From Cryobacterium inferilacus (GTDB lineage Bacteria; Actinomycetota; Actinomycetes; Actinomycetales; Microbacteriaceae), in contig NZ_JAIEUL010000006.1 in assembly GCF_019599185.1 (NCBI RefSeq), positions 1 through 64,000 of the forward strand: a DNA stretch of 64,000 nt. The letters run 5' to 3'. The number at the start of each line of letters is the position of its first letter. The stretch's first letter is position 1. The notes below the pieces were generated by a model. The model did not search any database. It was not told where the DNA came from and worked only from the letters and a program-made list of their open reading frames with translations. A program made the translations under genes and the position numbers. Below, one piece after another: positions 48,060-57,860 of the stretch.

Positions 48060-48082
48060 TCCACCGGCAGCCTCCCACCGTT

Positions 48083-48116
48083 CCGTTCCGCGAGTATGTC
48101 CCGCGCAAGCGGACGG
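48083..48116. terminator. Weak hairpin between convergent genes
   Basis: ccgttccgc (48083-48091) pairs with gcggacgg (48109-48116) with one bulge, in the 58-nt gap between the GT4 and LCP genes. It probably serves as a terminator; the stem is short and no T run follows. Confidence 0.4.
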
Positions 48117-48117
48117 G

Positions 48118-49482
48118 TCAGGGGGCAGGCGTCTCGGTGGGCGGGTTGAGTGCGGCGTCGATCAGCTCGGCGATGTACTCGTAGTCCGGCTCGGTCGGGT
48201 CGATGCCGTTGTCCGGGACCAGTTCGACGGAACCGACCGGCAGCTTCTGGGTCTTGGTGGCGAGGTTGGTGAAGTACCCGAGCATGCCCTGCGGCACATC
48301 CGTCCTGACGACCTGCTCGCCGGCCTGCGCCACGCCCTGGAACTTGGTGAGCACGTTCGCCGGGTTGAACTGCTGCAGGATGGCTTCCTGCAGGACGCGC
48401 TGGCGGGCCATCCGGTCGTAGTCACTGGAGCCGTGCCGCGCCCGGCCGTACCAGAGGGCGGTGAAACCGTCCATGTGCTGCTGACCGGGCTCCACCCAGC
48501 CCTCAACGTCGCTCAGGTCCTCCAGCTGGCCGCCGATGGGCAGCCGCTCCTCCACGTTGATGTCGACGCCGCCGAGGGCATCGATGAGCTGGGAGAAGCC
48601 CTCCATGTCGATGAGCACGTAGTACTGGATAGTGAGCCCGGTGACGCCGCTGGCCGCGTCGCGCATGGCCTCGATGCCGGGCTCGCTGCCCTCCTCGACG
48701 GCGTTGGGGTACATCTCCGGGCTCTTGAGCTCGACCTCGGTGTAGATCGAGTTGAGCTGGCAGACATCCACGTCACAGGTGTTGTTGTAGCCGTACCCGT
48801 TCGGGTACACCGCGTTCAACGGCGACTCCGCCGGGAACGGGGCGTGCTCGAGGTCACGCGGCAGTCCGATGATGTCGGCCTTGCCGGTGTCGGCGTCGAT
48901 GCTGACCACCGAGGTGCTGTCAGGGCGCATGCCCTCCCGGTCGGCGCCGGCGTCGCCGCCGAGCAGCAGGATGTTGTACCGGCCGTCGACGGGCGGCTCG
49001 GAGGGGCCGGCGGTGAACACCGAGGAGAGGAACCCGCTGGCGGTGGTGGCCACGTAGGCGCCGTAGCCCGCGGTGCCGGCCACGACGATCATGGCGACGG
49101 TCGCGAGCCCGGCGATGAACGGGCGGGCCTTCGGGCGGGCCTTGACCAGGCGGACCAGTCGGATGGTGTCCAGGGTCAGGACGACCCACACCACCGCGTA
49201 GAACACCATCACGATCGCGAGCACCCACAACCCGATGGAGTTGGTGGCGATGGTGAGCAGAACCTCAGGATTGACCAGGTACAGCACGGCGGCCACGACC
49301 AGCAGCGCCAGGAAGCTCAGGGTGGCGCCGAGCCCGAACCGGCCCATCCTGCGGTTGCCGGCCAAAACCTGGGCCGACCCTGGGATGAGCAGGTTGAGGA
49401 CCACGAGCCACCAGGCCCGCCGGGTCATGAGCTGGCTGGAACCGGAATTCGGGTACCGGATCGGGCTGCTGGCGCTGCTCAT
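48118..49482 (-). CDS. LytR-CpsA-Psr (LCP) family glycopolymer ligase
   Basis: 454 aa. Four hydrophobic segments occupy the first 160 residues, more than the single helix of classical LytR. The extracytoplasmic LCP domain has [40 protein letters not shown] (catalytic Arg), a Cys-containing insert, [14 protein letters not shown] and [26 protein letters not shown] enzymes move a lipid-linked polymer onto peptidoglycan. Adjacent to the rhamnose operon, it is the likely final step for the polymer made in this locus. Overlaps purE by 4 nt. Confidence 0.92.
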   Translation of the reverse strand: MSSASSPIRYPNSGSSQLMTRRAWWLVVLNLLIPGSAQVLAGNRRMGRFGLGATLSFLALLVVAAVLYLVNPEVLLTIATNSIGLWVLAIVMVFYAVVWVVLTLDTIRLVRLVKARPKARPFIAGLATVAMIVVAGTAGYGAYVATTASGFLSSVFTAGPSEPPVDGRYNILLLGGDAGADREGMRPDSTSVVSIDADTGKADIIGLPRDLEHAPFPAESPLNAVYPNGYGYNNTCDVDVCQLNSIYTEVELKSPEMYPNAVEEGSEPGIEAMRDAASGVTGLTIQYYVLIDMEGFSQLIDALGGVDINVEERLPIGGQLEDLSDVEGWVEPGQQHMDGFTALWYGRARHGSSDYDRMARQRVLQEAILQQFNPANVLTKFQGVAQAGEQVVRTDVPQGMLGYFTNLATKTQKLPVGSVELVPDNGIDPTEPDYEYIAELIDAALNPPTETPAP

Positions 49483-50009
49483 AGTTTCGCTTGGAGGGCC
49501 GTGTTCTTCTGCTCCACCTGCTCGCTCAGGGTGGCGGCGTACGCCTCAAGCTTGAGGCGCAGTGAGTCATCGGCCGTGGCCAGGATCTTGACCGCGATCA
49601 GCGCCGCGTTGCGGGCGCCGCCGATCGACACCGTGGCGACCGGCACCCCGGCCGGCATCTGCACGATCGACAGCAGCGAGTCCAGGCCGTCCAACCGCCC
49701 AAGCGGCACGGGTACACCCACGACGGGCAGGGTGGTCACGGCGGCGAGCATGCCGGGCAGGTGCGCCGCACCGCCGGCTCCGGCGATGATGACCTTGAGG
49801 CCGCGCCCGTGCGCATCCGCCCCGTACCGCATCATCTTCTCCGGCGTGCGGTGCGCGGACACCACCTGGACCTCGTGGCCGACACCGAACTCGGTCAACA
49901 GGGCGGCGGCGTCACTCATGACGTTCCAGTCCGAGTCCGACCCCATCACCACTCCGACGAGGATGGCGGGACTGTTTTCGGGCACGGGAGTTCCGGGGTT
50001 GTCTGGCAC
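49479..50009 (-). CDS. purE: N5-carboxyaminoimidazole ribonucleotide mutase
   Basis: 176 aa from GTG 50009; the frame is open further but the family domain starts here. [27 protein letters not shown] and [17 protein letters not shown] are PurE signatures. It converts N5-CAIR to CAIR in purine synthesis. It lies 17 nt after purK and overlaps the LCP start, so wall assembly and purine synthesis share an operon here, as in other actinobacteria. Confidence 0.95.
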   Translation of the reverse strand: MPDNPGTPVPENSPAILVGVVMGSDSDWNVMSDAAALLTEFGVGHEVQVVSAHRTPEKMMRYGADAHGRGLKVIIAGAGGAAHLPGMLAAVTTLPVVGVPVPLGRLDGLDSLLSIVQMPAGVPVATVSIGGARNAALIAVKILATADDSLRLKLEAYAATLSEQVEQKNTALQAKL

Positions 50010-50026
50010 GGAGTCGATCTTAGGCT

Positions 50027-51163
50027 TTAGTCCTGAAAAAACGCCGCAGTGGCACGCGCCTGGTAGGTGACCGAGTCCAGATCGGAACCCGTCGCCGTCA
50101 CGTGGCCGATCTTGCGGCCCGGCCGGGGGTCCTTGCCGTAGTTGTGCACCTTGACGGTGGGCTGGTCGGCGAACGCGGCCGGGTAGCGGTCGGCCATGCT
50201 GCCCGTTGCCGGGCCGCCGAGCACGTTGACCATCACCGACCACGGTTCGCGCAGCCCCGTGCCGCCGAACGGCAGGTCGAGCACGGCGCGCAGGTGCTGT
50301 TCGAACTGGCTCGTCGTGGAGCCGTCGATCGACCAGTGCCCGCTGTTGTGCGGGCGCATCGCCAGCTCGTTGACCAACAGCCGGCCATCGACGGTTTCGA
50401 ACAGCTCCACCGCGAGCACCCCGGTGACCCCGATGCCCTCCGCGACGCGTTCGGCGATCTCTGCGGCGAGATCGCTGACGCGGCCGGCCGACTTGGGGGC
50501 GGGGGCGATGACCTCTGCACAGACGCCGCCCTGCTGCACGGTCTCCACCACCGGCCAGATCGCCAGTTCACCGGACGGACGCCTGGCGACGACCTGGGCC
50601 AGTTCGCGGCGGAAGTCGACGAGTTCCTCCACCAGCAGGGCGCCGCCGTTGGCGTCTTCGGCCAGGGCCAGGAACCAGTCGTCGGCTTCGTGGGCGTGCT
50701 CGACGACACGAACGCCCTTGCCGTCGTAGCCGCCGCGGGCGGTCTTGACGACGGCCCGGCCGCCGTGGTCGGCGAGGAACACGGCCAGCTCGTCGGCGTC
50801 CTGCACCCGGGCCCAGTCGGGCACGGGCAGGCCGAGTTCGGTCAGGCGTTCGCGCATGAGCAGCTTGTCCTGGGCGTAGAGCAGCGCGTCCGGTCCCGGG
50901 TGCACCTGGATACCCCGGCTGACCAGCTCACGCAGGATCGCCTGCGGAACGTGTTCGTGGTCGAAGGTGACGACGTCGACGGTCTCGGCGAAGGCGAGGA
51001 CCGTGGCCAGGTCGCGGTAGTCGCCCACCGACACCGCTGCCAGGCTCGCGGACATGCTCTCGGCTTCGGCGAGGACCCGAAGGTCGAGGCCGAGGTTCAC
51101 CGCGGCCGGGATCATCATGCGGGCCAGTTGACCGCCACCGATCACACCAACGATCGTGCTCAT
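50027..51163 (-). CDS. purK: N5-carboxyaminoimidazole ribonucleotide synthase
   Basis: 378 aa from ATG 51163; ten extra in-frame codons upstream are not conserved-looking. [37 protein letters not shown] (ATP-grasp loop) and [13 protein letters not shown] are PurK motifs. It uses ATP and bicarbonate to make N5-CAIR, the substrate of the following gene. Ribosome site is weak. Diverges from the GtrA-like gene over a 136-nt gap that holds no recognisable feature. Confidence 0.95.
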   Translation of the reverse strand: MSTIVGVIGGGQLARMMIPAAVNLGLDLRVLAEAESMSASLAAVSVGDYRDLATVLAFAETVDVVTFDHEHVPQAILRELVSRGIQVHPGPDALLYAQDKLLMRERLTELGLPVPDWARVQDADELAVFLADHGGRAVVKTARGGYDGKGVRVVEHAHEADDWFLALAEDANGGALLVEELVDFRRELAQVVARRPSGELAIWPVVETVQQGGVCAEVIAPAPKSAGRVSDLAAEIAERVAEGIGVTGVLAVELFETVDGRLLVNELAMRPHNSGHWSIDGSTTSQFEQHLRAVLDLPFGGTGLREPWSVMVNVLGGPATGSMADRYPAAFADQPTVKVHNYGKDPRPGRKIGHVTATGSDLDSVTYQARATAAFFQD

Positions 51164-51299
51164 TTGTTCACCAATTTCTGTGCGAGCGTTCATCCGAGGG
51201 CGGGGAACTCTCAGGCTCAGGATTTCGCCGCATCATAGACTTCGAGGGAGCGCAGTTCTCGCCCCATGTTCCATTTTCACTCATCGGCCGGACGGATAC

Positions 51300-51845
51300 A
51301 TGTCGAGAATAACCGTCAGCAGAGACCGACTGCTCGCCTTCGTGGCGCAGCTCGCGAAGTTCGGCATGGTCGGACTGGTCGGTTTCGCGGTCGACATCAC
51401 GGTCTTCAACCTGCTGCGGGCCACGGTGCTCTCCCCGGATGCCGTTGAGGCGGGCCCGATCTGGGCGAAGGTGATCTCGACGGTTCTGGCCATCCTGGCG
51501 AACTGGGTGGGCAACCGGTACTGGACCTTCTCCAAGGACCGCCAGTCGCAGACCCTGCGGGAGGGCCTGGAATTCTTCGCCGTCAGCCTGGTCGGCATGG
51601 GCATCGGCCTGGCCTGCCTGTGGGTGAGCCACTACGTGCTCGGCTACACCAGCGTGCTGGCCGACAACATCTCCTCGAACGTCGTCGGCCTGCTGCTCGG
51701 CGCGGTGTTCCGGTTTGTGCTGTACCGCTACTGGGTGTTCTCGCCGACGCGACGCGCGACCCCGACCGCGCCGGCCGGCCAGACCGCGACGGGTTCGCTG
51801 CGGCTACCGGCCCGTCCAGAAGGTCGACTGGTCACCGAGCGCTGA
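51300..51845 (+). CDS. GtrA-family membrane protein
   Basis: 181 aa from ATG 51300 with four helices (about 17-37, 54-75, 92-112, 124-145) and the family pattern KFGMVGLVGFAVDITVFNLL, then NWVGNRYWTFSKD and FRFVLYRYWVFSP. GtrA proteins help move undecaprenyl-phosphate sugars across the membrane, and a GtrB/ArnC-like enzyme is encoded at 41.4 kb. Mycobacterial Rv3277 occupies the same position between purK and the PH-domain gene. Its end overlaps the next gene by 42 nt on the opposite strand. Confidence 0.9.
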   Translation: MSRITVSRDRLLAFVAQLAKFGMVGLVGFAVDITVFNLLRATVLSPDAVEAGPIWAKVISTVLAILANWVGNRYWTFSKDRQSQTLREGLEFFAVSLVGMGIGLACLWVSHYVLGYTSVLADNISSNVVGLLLGAVFRFVLYRYWVFSPTRRATPTAPAGQTATGSLRLPARPEGRLVTER

Positions 51846-52367
51846 CGGGTCGGTTCCGAACCCCGGCGCCGCCCGCGCCTGCTGGGCCCTGGCCCGCTCG
51901 GAGAGTTCCTGCAGCGCCTGCTGCACGAGCGTGGCATCCGGCACGTCCCGCAGCTCGAGCCAGTGCTCCCCGCCGAAGCTCAGCCGTACGGTGCCAGACC
52001 GCAGCAGCGACTGCAGCCAGGTGCGGCGCACACTCACGTCGTAGCCGCGGCTGTGCAGGAGCTCCTGGCGGGTGCGCACGAAGATGCCGTGCACAAAGAT
52101 GATCCGCCTGGTGGTGATGGTGTACCGCCGGGTGAGCCAGGACACCAGCGGCAGCAGCCAGAGCAGCGTCACCACGGCCGCCGCTCCAGCGAGCAGGAGC
52201 GTGTTCTGCCACGGTTCGCTCAGGCTGCCGGAGTAATACCCGGTGACCCCGCAGACACTGAACAGGATCAGGGTGGGCCAGAACAGGGCCCGGCCGTGCG
52301 GGCGCAGACGAGCGACGACCACCTCTGCCGGCGGGGCCGCTGGGCTCGTGCTCGCTGGGTTGGTCAT
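51804..52367 (-). CDS. PH-domain (bPH2/DUF304) membrane protein
   Basis: 187 aa. Two helices (about 31-51, 57-78) followed by the bacterial PH core TRRYTITTRRIIFVHGIFVRTRQELLHSRGYDVSVR. A Gln/Ala-rich tail follows. Function of the family is not settled; membrane or envelope association is expected. Six nt after the birA start side and transcribed after birA in the same direction. Equivalent to Rv3278c by position. Confidence 0.88.
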   Translation of the reverse strand: MTNPASTSPAAPPAEVVVARLRPHGRALFWPTLILFSVCGVTGYYSGSLSEPWQNTLLLAGAAAVVTLLWLLPLVSWLTRRYTITTRRIIFVHGIFVRTRQELLHSRGYDVSVRRTWLQSLLRSGTVRLSFGGEHWLELRDVPDATLVQQALQELSERARAQQARAAPGFGTDPSALGDQSTFWTGR

Positions 52368-52373
52368 AACCCA

Positions 52374-53216
52374 TTAATACCTCAGGTGGGTCACATCCCC
52401 GGCGGCGACCGCCTGCAGCTCGCCCGTCGCCTGCTCCTCCACGATGAGCCGGCCGTCGGGGTCGAGGCCAACGGCCGTGCCGATCAGGTCCTCCCCGCCG
52501 GGCAGCTCCACCCGCACGGCCGCACCCAGGGTGCCGCACAGGGCGGTGACCCGCGCGTGCAGGCCGCTGGCGACGGGATCGGCCCCCGCGGCGAGGAATG
52601 CCTCGGTGAGGTCACGCACTTCGGTGAGGTAGGCCGCCACGACGGCATCCGGGTCGGGAACGGCGCCGGTGACCAGCAACAGCGACGTGGAGGTGAGCGT
52701 GGGCAGGTCGTGCTCGTCGAGGGCGAGATTGAGACCGGTGCCGATGCACAGGCCGCTCGCGTCCGGCAACAGTTCGGAGAGGATGCCGGAGACCTTGTAG
52801 CCGTCGATGAGCACGTCGTTGGGCCACTTGAGGGTCACCTCGTGCCGGGGCGAATCGTCGGCGGCGGTATCGACGGTGACCTCCGTTGCGGCTTCGACCA
52901 CGCCCCGGACGGCCTGGGTCATCGCCGCACCGGCCAGCAGCGGAAACCAGCCGTACCGGTTGGCGGGCAGCGGGCCGGTGGCCAGCCTCGGCCGCAGCAG
53001 CACCGAGATGGCCAGGGACTTGCCGCTCGGAGCCAGCCAGGTGCGGCCCAGGCGGCCGCGACCGCTGGTCTGGTTGTCGGTGACGACCACCGACAGGTCG
53101 GGCCAGGCCTGCGCATCCGGCCCCGTCGCCCGCGTCACCAGCACATCGTTGGTGGAGCCGGCCTCATCGAGGTACTCGAACCGGGCGCCGATGCCGCTGC
53201 TGATCGGAAATTCCAT
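52374..53216 (-). CDS. birA: Biotin-[acetyl-CoA-carboxylase] ligase
   Basis: 280 aa from ATG 53216. The frame stays open for 39 codons upstream, but those would be encoded by the 89-bp inverted-repeat element, so they are excluded. DEAGSTNDVLVTRA, TSGRGRLGRTWLAP (biotinyl-AMP site) and VTLKWPNDVLIDGYKVSGIL are BirA motifs. There is no N-terminal HTH, so it is a class I ligase without repressor function. Its substrate is the biotinyl domain of the carboxylase alpha subunit at 60.7 kb. Divergent from accD. Confidence 0.95.
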   Translation of the reverse strand: MEFPISSGIGARFEYLDEAGSTNDVLVTRATGPDAQAWPDLSVVVTDNQTSGRGRLGRTWLAPSGKSLAISVLLRPRLATGPLPANRYGWFPLLAGAAMTQAVRGVVEAATEVTVDTAADDSPRHEVTLKWPNDVLIDGYKVSGILSELLPDASGLCIGTGLNLALDEHDLPTLTSTSLLLVTGAVPDPDAVVAAYLTEVRDLTEAFLAAGADPVASGLHARVTALCGTLGAAVRVELPGGEDLIGTAVGLDPDGRLIVEEQATGELQAVAAGDVTHLRY

Positions 53217-53246
53217 CTGTCCTGTCGCTTCCCACACCCCGCCGTG

Positions 53247-53335
53247 GGGTGCATAACTCCTGCAATTCTGCCCAGTTTGACCAGGAACCGGGTATTTGGT
53301 GGCCACGGCAGCGGAATTGCAGGAGTTATGCACCC
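53247..53335. repeat. 89-bp element with perfect 22-bp inverted arms
   Basis: Left arm 53247-53268 (gggtgcataactcctgcaat...) is exactly complementary to right arm 53314-53335. The 45-nt centre adds TGCC/GGCA pairing just inside the arms. It lies in the birA/accD divergent gap, 31 nt from the birA start and 64 nt from the accD start. Could be a MITE-like insertion, a large operator or a transcribed hairpin. Confidence 0.9.
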
Positions 53336-53398
53336 GGGCAGGGCTGGTGAGGGCGGCGACTCTGGGGCGGGCATGGCGGGGCCGGTAGAGTGAACGGC

Positions 53399-54997
53399 GT
53401 GACTGAGAACCCGACCGGACCCGACCTGTACACGACGGCGGGAAAACTCGCCGACCTCAAGCAGCGCTATCACGAGGCCGTGACCGCCAGCGGTGAGGCG
53501 GCCATCGAGAAACAGCACGCCAAGGGCAAGATGACCGCCAGGGAGCGCGTCGCCGAGCTGCTCGACGACGGGTCGTTCGTCGAACTCGACGAGTTCGTGC
53601 GGCACCGCACCGTGGCGTTCGGCATGGAGAAGAAGCGCCCGTACGGTGACGCGGTCGTCACCGGTACCGGCACCATCCACGGTCGCCAGGTGGCGGTGTA
53701 CTCGCAGGACTTCACCATCTTCGGCGGCTCGCTCGGCGAGGTCGCCGGCGAGAAGATCATCAAGGTGATGGACCTGGCCCTCAAGACCGGGGTGCCCATC
53801 ATCGGCATCCTCGACTCCGGTGGAGCCCGCATTCAGGAGGGCGTCGTCGCCCTCGGCAAGTACGGCGAGATCTTCCGCCGCAACACCGCAGCCTCCGGCG
53901 TCATCCCGCAGATCTCGATCATCTGCGGGCCCGCGGCCGGCGGTGCCGTCTACTCCCCCGCCCTCACCGACTTCGTCATCATGGTCGACAAGACCAGCCA
54001 GATGTTCGTCACCGGCCCCGACGTGATCAAGACCGTCACCGGCGAAGACGTGGGCATGGAAGAGCTCGGCGGCGCGCTCACCCACAACTCGGTCTCCGGC
54101 GTGGCGCACTACCTCGCCAGCGACGAGTCCGACGCGCTGGACTACGCCCGCACCCTGCTGAGTTTCCTGCCGGACAACAACCTCGCCGAGCTGCCCGTCT
54201 TCGACAGCGAGGTCGAGCTCGAGACCACGGATGCCGACCAGAAGCTCAACACGCTGATCCCGGACTCGCCCAACCAGCCGTACGACGTGAAGACCGTGAT
54301 CGAGCACATCGTCGACCACGGCGACTTCCTCGAGACCCAGCCGCTGTTCGCGCCGAACATCGTCGTCGGCTTCGCCCGCATCGAGGGCCGCAGCGTCGGA
54401 ATCGTCGCCAACCAGCCCAACTCGATGGCCGGCACCCTGAACATCCCGGCCGGTGAGAAGGCCGCCAGGTTCGTGCGGTTCTGCGACGCGTTCTCGATCC
54501 CGATCCTCACCCTGGTGGACGTGCCCGGCTTCCTGCCCGGCACCGACCAGGAGTGGACCGGCATCATCCGCCGCGGCGCGAAGCTGCTCTATGCCTACGC
54601 CGAGGCCACCGTGCCGCTGATCACCGTGATCCTGCGCAAGGCCTACGGCGGCGCGTACATCGTGATGGGCTCCAAGCAGCTCGGCGCCGACATCAACCTG
54701 GCCTGGCCCACCGCGGAGATCGCGGTGATGGGCGGCCAGGGCGCCGTGAACATCCTCTACCGGGCCGAGATCAAGAAGGCCGAGGACGGTGGAGAGGATG
54801 TGGCCGCCGTTCGCAGCCGACTGGCCAACGAGTACACCTACAACGTGGCCAGCCCGTTCCTCGCCGCCGAGCGCGGCGAGCTCGACGGGGTCATCGAACC
54901 GGCCGCGACGCGGGTCTCCGTCGTGAAGGCGTTGCGGGCGTTGCGCACCAAGCGTGCCAGCCTGCCGGCCAAGAAGCACGGGAACATCCCGCTGTAG
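53399..54997 (+). CDS. accD: Acyl-CoA carboxylase carboxyltransferase (beta) subunit
   Basis: 532 aa from GTG 53399 (GTG 53390 also possible). [43 protein letters not shown] (oxyanion GG), [21 protein letters not shown], and the second-domain [23 protein letters not shown] and [12 protein letters not shown] are typical of PccB/AccD5. It transfers carboxyl groups from biotin to acetyl- or propionyl-CoA. The AccE gene follows after 8 nt, and birA is divergent. Corresponds to accD5 of mycobacteria by context. Confidence 0.95.
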   Translation: MTENPTGPDLYTTAGKLADLKQRYHEAVTASGEAAIEKQHAKGKMTARERVAELLDDGSFVELDEFVRHRTVAFGMEKKRPYGDAVVTGTGTIHGRQVAVYSQDFTIFGGSLGEVAGEKIIKVMDLALKTGVPIIGILDSGGARIQEGVVALGKYGEIFRRNTAASGVIPQISIICGPAAGGAVYSPALTDFVIMVDKTSQMFVTGPDVIKTVTGEDVGMEELGGALTHNSVSGVAHYLASDESDALDYARTLLSFLPDNNLAELPVFDSEVELETTDADQKLNTLIPDSPNQPYDVKTVIEHIVDHGDFLETQPLFAPNIVVGFARIEGRSVGIVANQPNSMAGTLNIPAGEKAARFVRFCDAFSIPILTLVDVPGFLPGTDQEWTGIIRRGAKLLYAYAEATVPLITVILRKAYGGAYIVMGSKQLGADINLAWPTAEIAVMGGQGAVNILYRAEIKKAEDGGEDVAAVRSRLANEYTYNVASPFLAAERGELDGVIEPAATRVSVVKALRALRTKRASLPAKKHGNIPL

Positions 54998-55005
54998 GCG
55001 GCACC

Positions 55006-55245
55006 ATGACCGACACCGAGAACCCCAGCGGCTTCGACCCTGCCGACCTGACCTTCGTCACCCGCGGCGTCACCGACCAGGAGGCCGCGGCCGTGACCGC
55101 GGTGCTGCGCGCCCTGCTGCGGGAGGAATCCGACAGTCTGCGGGCCGCCCCTGCGGCGACCAGGAGCGCCTGGCTGGACAGCCAGCGCGCCATCCGGCCG
55201 GTGCTCGCTCGCGGTGACGAACGTTGGCGGGGCTTCACGGCCTGA
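55006..55245 (+). CDS. accE: Acyl-CoA carboxylase epsilon subunit
   Basis: 79 aa from ATG 55006. VTRGVTDQEAAAVTAVLRALL forms the first helix, and SRSAWLDSQRA-like sequence (here RSAWLDSQRAIR) closes the protein; both are features of the small actinobacterial epsilon subunit that links alpha and beta subunits and raises activity. It begins 8 nt after accD. Length matches the family (60-90). Confidence 0.88.
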   Translation: MTDTENPSGFDPADLTFVTRGVTDQEAAAVTAVLRALLREESDSLRAAPAATRSAWLDSQRAIRPVLARGDERWRGFTA

Positions 55246-55526
55246 ACCGCTGGGATCGCCGGCGGACACTGTCCCCCTAAATGACGACTTTTTCCGCACG
55301 GGCGTCGGCACCATTATTGTTAGTGCTGGGTGACGCTCTTCGGAGCGGCACACTCAATCATTCGCCGACTAGGGTAAGCAGGCGAATGTTTTGGGGGCGC
55401 GTCAGGGCGACATTCGGGTTGTCGCCTCGACACGGATTGTTGGGAGGGGATCTGCCTAAGGGCGGGTCCCCTTCCGCATGTCCGGTGCGTCGCCCGTGCG
55501 CCCGGTGCGGATGCCACCGCACGGGC
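55246..55526. other. 281-nt intergenic region with a 3' hairpin
   Basis: No gene was found between accE and the kinase-like gene. The last 35 nt contain 9-bp complementary arms (55492-55500 gcccgtgcg, 55518-55526), directly downstream of the minus-strand stop, a plausible terminator for the signalling operon. The middle is AT-richer than surrounding DNA (for example accattattgttagtgctg). Confidence 0.5.
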
Positions 55527-56576
55527 TCAGTGCCGCCTGGTGGCCCGGCGCAGCTCAGGGGTGGCCCGCGGGATCTCCAGCCACAGGTCGACCTCTTCGT
55601 CTGGCGATTCCTGGCCGAGCGCGCTCAGCCGCGGGTCAGGGCCGCTCAGGCCCACCACGGTGACGGCCGTGCCGGCGTCATCCGCTGCCGTACGGGCAAT
55701 GATGGTCGCCGCCGTGGTGCCGGCCATCGCGTCGGCCAGCGTGTTCAGCACTACCTCGAGAGCGGCTCCGGTGAGGTCGTCGATGCCGCCCTCGTCGAGC
55801 AGGGTCACGATCGCCCCCCGTCGCCTGGCACTCATCACCTCACGGCGCACGGCGTCGTTGAGCAGCCGGCGACCGCGGATCTCATCCCGGATGGCGGCCT
55901 CCAGGTAGCGGCATTCCAGCCGGTCAGCGTTGGAGAGCACGCCGGCACTGTCGGTGATGCGGCGCAGCATGGGCGCGGCGAGCCGGATGGTCTGAGCCAG
56001 GCGCACCTGGCGTTCATAGAGGTGCGCCTCCTGCGCCGCCTGCCACTCGGTGGCCTCGCGCTCAGCCAGGCCGTACTGGCGGGCGTCTCTGCCGGCCTTC
56101 GCCAGCGCCCTGGAGAGCATCACGGCGATGGCGACCCAGACCACACTGCCGATCACGCCCATCGAGGCGAGAGCTCCCGCATTGGCCGAAACGAGCGTGT
56201 GAGCGACCAGGAAGGCCGACCCCACCCAGGCCAGGGTGGCGCGCCTGCGCGTGGCCGTGATAGTCATCAGGGTGCCGACGGCGGCCACGTACCAGGTGGC
56301 GTAGCCGTTGTCGGACACCGACCAGTCGAGTTGGCTGCCCACCAGGAGCGGAATGGCGATGCACACCGCCACGTTGAAGAACCCCTGCCAGAGCGACATC
56401 CTGGCCGGGCTGGTGGGCCACAGGCTCATGATCGTGGCCACCACGTAGAGCAACACCGCCTGCAACACCGGCTCCGGCGCCCTGGCGACATCCAGCGAGT
56501 AGAACGCCAAAACCACGTGGTAGGTCGAGAACAGGGCGGCGAGTACCAGGATCAGGCCCCTGGGCACGGTGATCAT
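55527..56576 (-). CDS. Degenerate histidine-kinase-like membrane protein
   Basis: 349 aa from ATG 56576, which overlaps the stop of the upstream kinase gene (ATGA). About six helices in the first 170 residues, a coiled-coil-like linker with many Arg and Glu, and a C-terminal segment (TGAALEVVLNTLADAM then VTVVGLSGPDP) that aligns in order with the ATPase domain of the upstream kinase but lacks a recognisable phosphoacceptor His, N-box Asn and Gly-rich lid. Probably a regulatory partner of the kinase rather than an enzyme. Confidence 0.7.
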   Translation of the reverse strand: MITVPRGLILVLAALFSTYHVVLAFYSLDVARAPEPVLQAVLLYVVATIMSLWPTSPARMSLWQGFFNVAVCIAIPLLVGSQLDWSVSDNGYATWYVAAVGTLMTITATRRRATLAWVGSAFLVAHTLVSANAGALASMGVIGSVVWVAIAVMLSRALAKAGRDARQYGLAEREATEWQAAQEAHLYERQVRLAQTIRLAAPMLRRITDSAGVLSNADRLECRYLEAAIRDEIRGRRLLNDAVRREVMSARRRGAIVTLLDEGGIDDLTGAALEVVLNTLADAMAGTTAATIIARTAADDAGTAVTVVGLSGPDPRLSALGQESPDEEVDLWLEIPRATPELRRATRRH

Positions 56577-57808
56577 GCGTCGACCTCGCCCTCGGTGAGC
56601 GGCCACTCGATGAGGATCGAGGTGCCGGTGCCCGGTGCGGATCGCACGTGCACCACACCGCCGGCAGTGGCGACCCGCTCCTGGATGGAGATGCGCAGGC
56701 CCAGGCGTTCGCTGGGTACCGCGGCCGGGTCGAAGCCGACCCCGGTGTCGACGATCTCGATGGTGCAGCCGCCCAGCAGGTTGGAGTTCATCCGCACGGA
56801 TCGCTGCACGGCGTCGGTGCCGGCGTGCTGGATGCTGTTCACGATCGCCTGGGCGCTGGCCGCGATGAGCGCTTCGCTCGCGTAGGTCGGCAGGCTGAGG
56901 TCTTCGGCGTCGCAGTCGATGAACTCGATCGGTTCCTCGAACCGGGTGGCGATGGCCCGGATCTCGCTCTTGAGGCGACCGAAGGAGACCATGCTGTCGT
57001 CACCGGCCGGAACGGCCCCGGCCTCGGTGAGCTGGGTGATGGCATCCTCCGCCATGGTCGCGGCCAGTTCGGCGGCCTTGGGAGTGGTCGCCGCGGCGGC
57101 GGACAGCAGGGCGGCCAGTACGCTGTCGTGCACGATCGAGTCGACCTGCACCCGCTCCACCTCGGTGGCGTGCTGCCGCACGGCGGCGGCGTAGGTGGAC
57201 AGCGCCGTGGTCTGGGCGGTGTCGACGGCGGCCGTGGCCTGGCGCAGCATGGTGATGATGATGAGCACCACCTGGCCGAGCAGGATCGCGTAGAAGGCGT
57301 CGAGGAAGCCGAGCATCGGCTCCGCGCCGCCGCCGGCCGGGAGCACTCGCACGATGCCGTAGGCGAGCGGGGCGAGGATCGTGTAGATCATCGCCCACCA
57401 GAGCGGGAATGACACGGCCGCGCAGGCGGTGGCGACGGTGCAGAGGTACCAGAGCCACGGTTTGCCGTCGAGTACGGCGTTCGGGGAGATCAGCATCGTC
57501 GGCCAGGCGATCAGGGCGACCAGGTAGACCATCGCGAACACGCCGGCGGTGACGCGGATGAAGGTTTTCACCAGGGTCGCCAGGATCGCCATGGCCAGCG
57601 CGGCGAAGATCAGGGCGGTGAGCATGACCCCGAGGCCAGGCCTAAGTACGTCCAGCTGGTCCAGCATCGCCGGGTAGGTCTGCAGGGCGAAGATCAGCCC
57701 GACGCCGCCGACGGCGCGGGACACCACCCGTTCGATCTGCGCCCGGCTGATCGGCTTCCGCGGCGTCTTGGACTCGTTGAGGAGGTCGGCACCGAGCTGG
57801 TCGGACAC
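56573..57808 (-). CDS. Membrane sensor histidine kinase (NarL/LiaS-type)
   Basis: 411 aa from GTG 57808, with AAGGA at good spacing. Six helices (about 30-200), then a dimerisation region with VDSIVHDSVLAALL (phosphoacceptor His) and a HATPase domain with AIVNSIQHAGTDAVQRSVR (N-box), IEIVDTGVGFDP (G1) and RLGLRISIQERVATAGG (G2-like). First kinase of an operon with the LuxR-type regulator upstream and the degenerate partner downstream. Signal unknown. Confidence 0.88.
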   Translation of the reverse strand: MSDQLGADLLNESKTPRKPISRAQIERVVSRAVGGVGLIFALQTYPAMLDQLDVLRPGLGVMLTALIFAALAMAILATLVKTFIRVTAGVFAMVYLVALIAWPTMLISPNAVLDGKPWLWYLCTVATACAAVSFPLWWAMIYTILAPLAYGIVRVLPAGGGAEPMLGFLDAFYAILLGQVVLIIITMLRQATAAVDTAQTTALSTYAAAVRQHATEVERVQVDSIVHDSVLAALLSAAAATTPKAAELAATMAEDAITQLTEAGAVPAGDDSMVSFGRLKSEIRAIATRFEEPIEFIDCDAEDLSLPTYASEALIAASAQAIVNSIQHAGTDAVQRSVRMNSNLLGGCTIEIVDTGVGFDPAAVPSERLGLRISIQERVATAGGVVHVRSAPGTGTSILIEWPLTEGEVDA

Positions 57809-57860
57809 GCTAGGTCCTTGCGCGAGCCTGAACGATCGGACCGGCGCTGCCTCCGCGGGC

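Noticed and set aside
48083..48116. Third copy of the 66-bp palindrome
   Set aside because: It shares only an AAGCGGAC-like patch; the arms, length and centre do not match, so it is treated as a separate weak hairpin.
47842..50070. A 742-codon plus-strand frame across the GT4 end, LCP and purE genes
   Set aside because: Composition is typical of antisense translation and it conflicts with three well-supported genes.
53217..53333. N-terminal extension of birA by 39 codons
   Set aside because: The extension is encoded by the 89-bp inverted-repeat element; conserved BirA sequence begins soon after ATG 53216.
53135..54979. A 614-codon minus-strand frame opposite accD
   Set aside because: Same shadow pattern; it runs through the inverted-repeat element and part of birA and contains no family motif.
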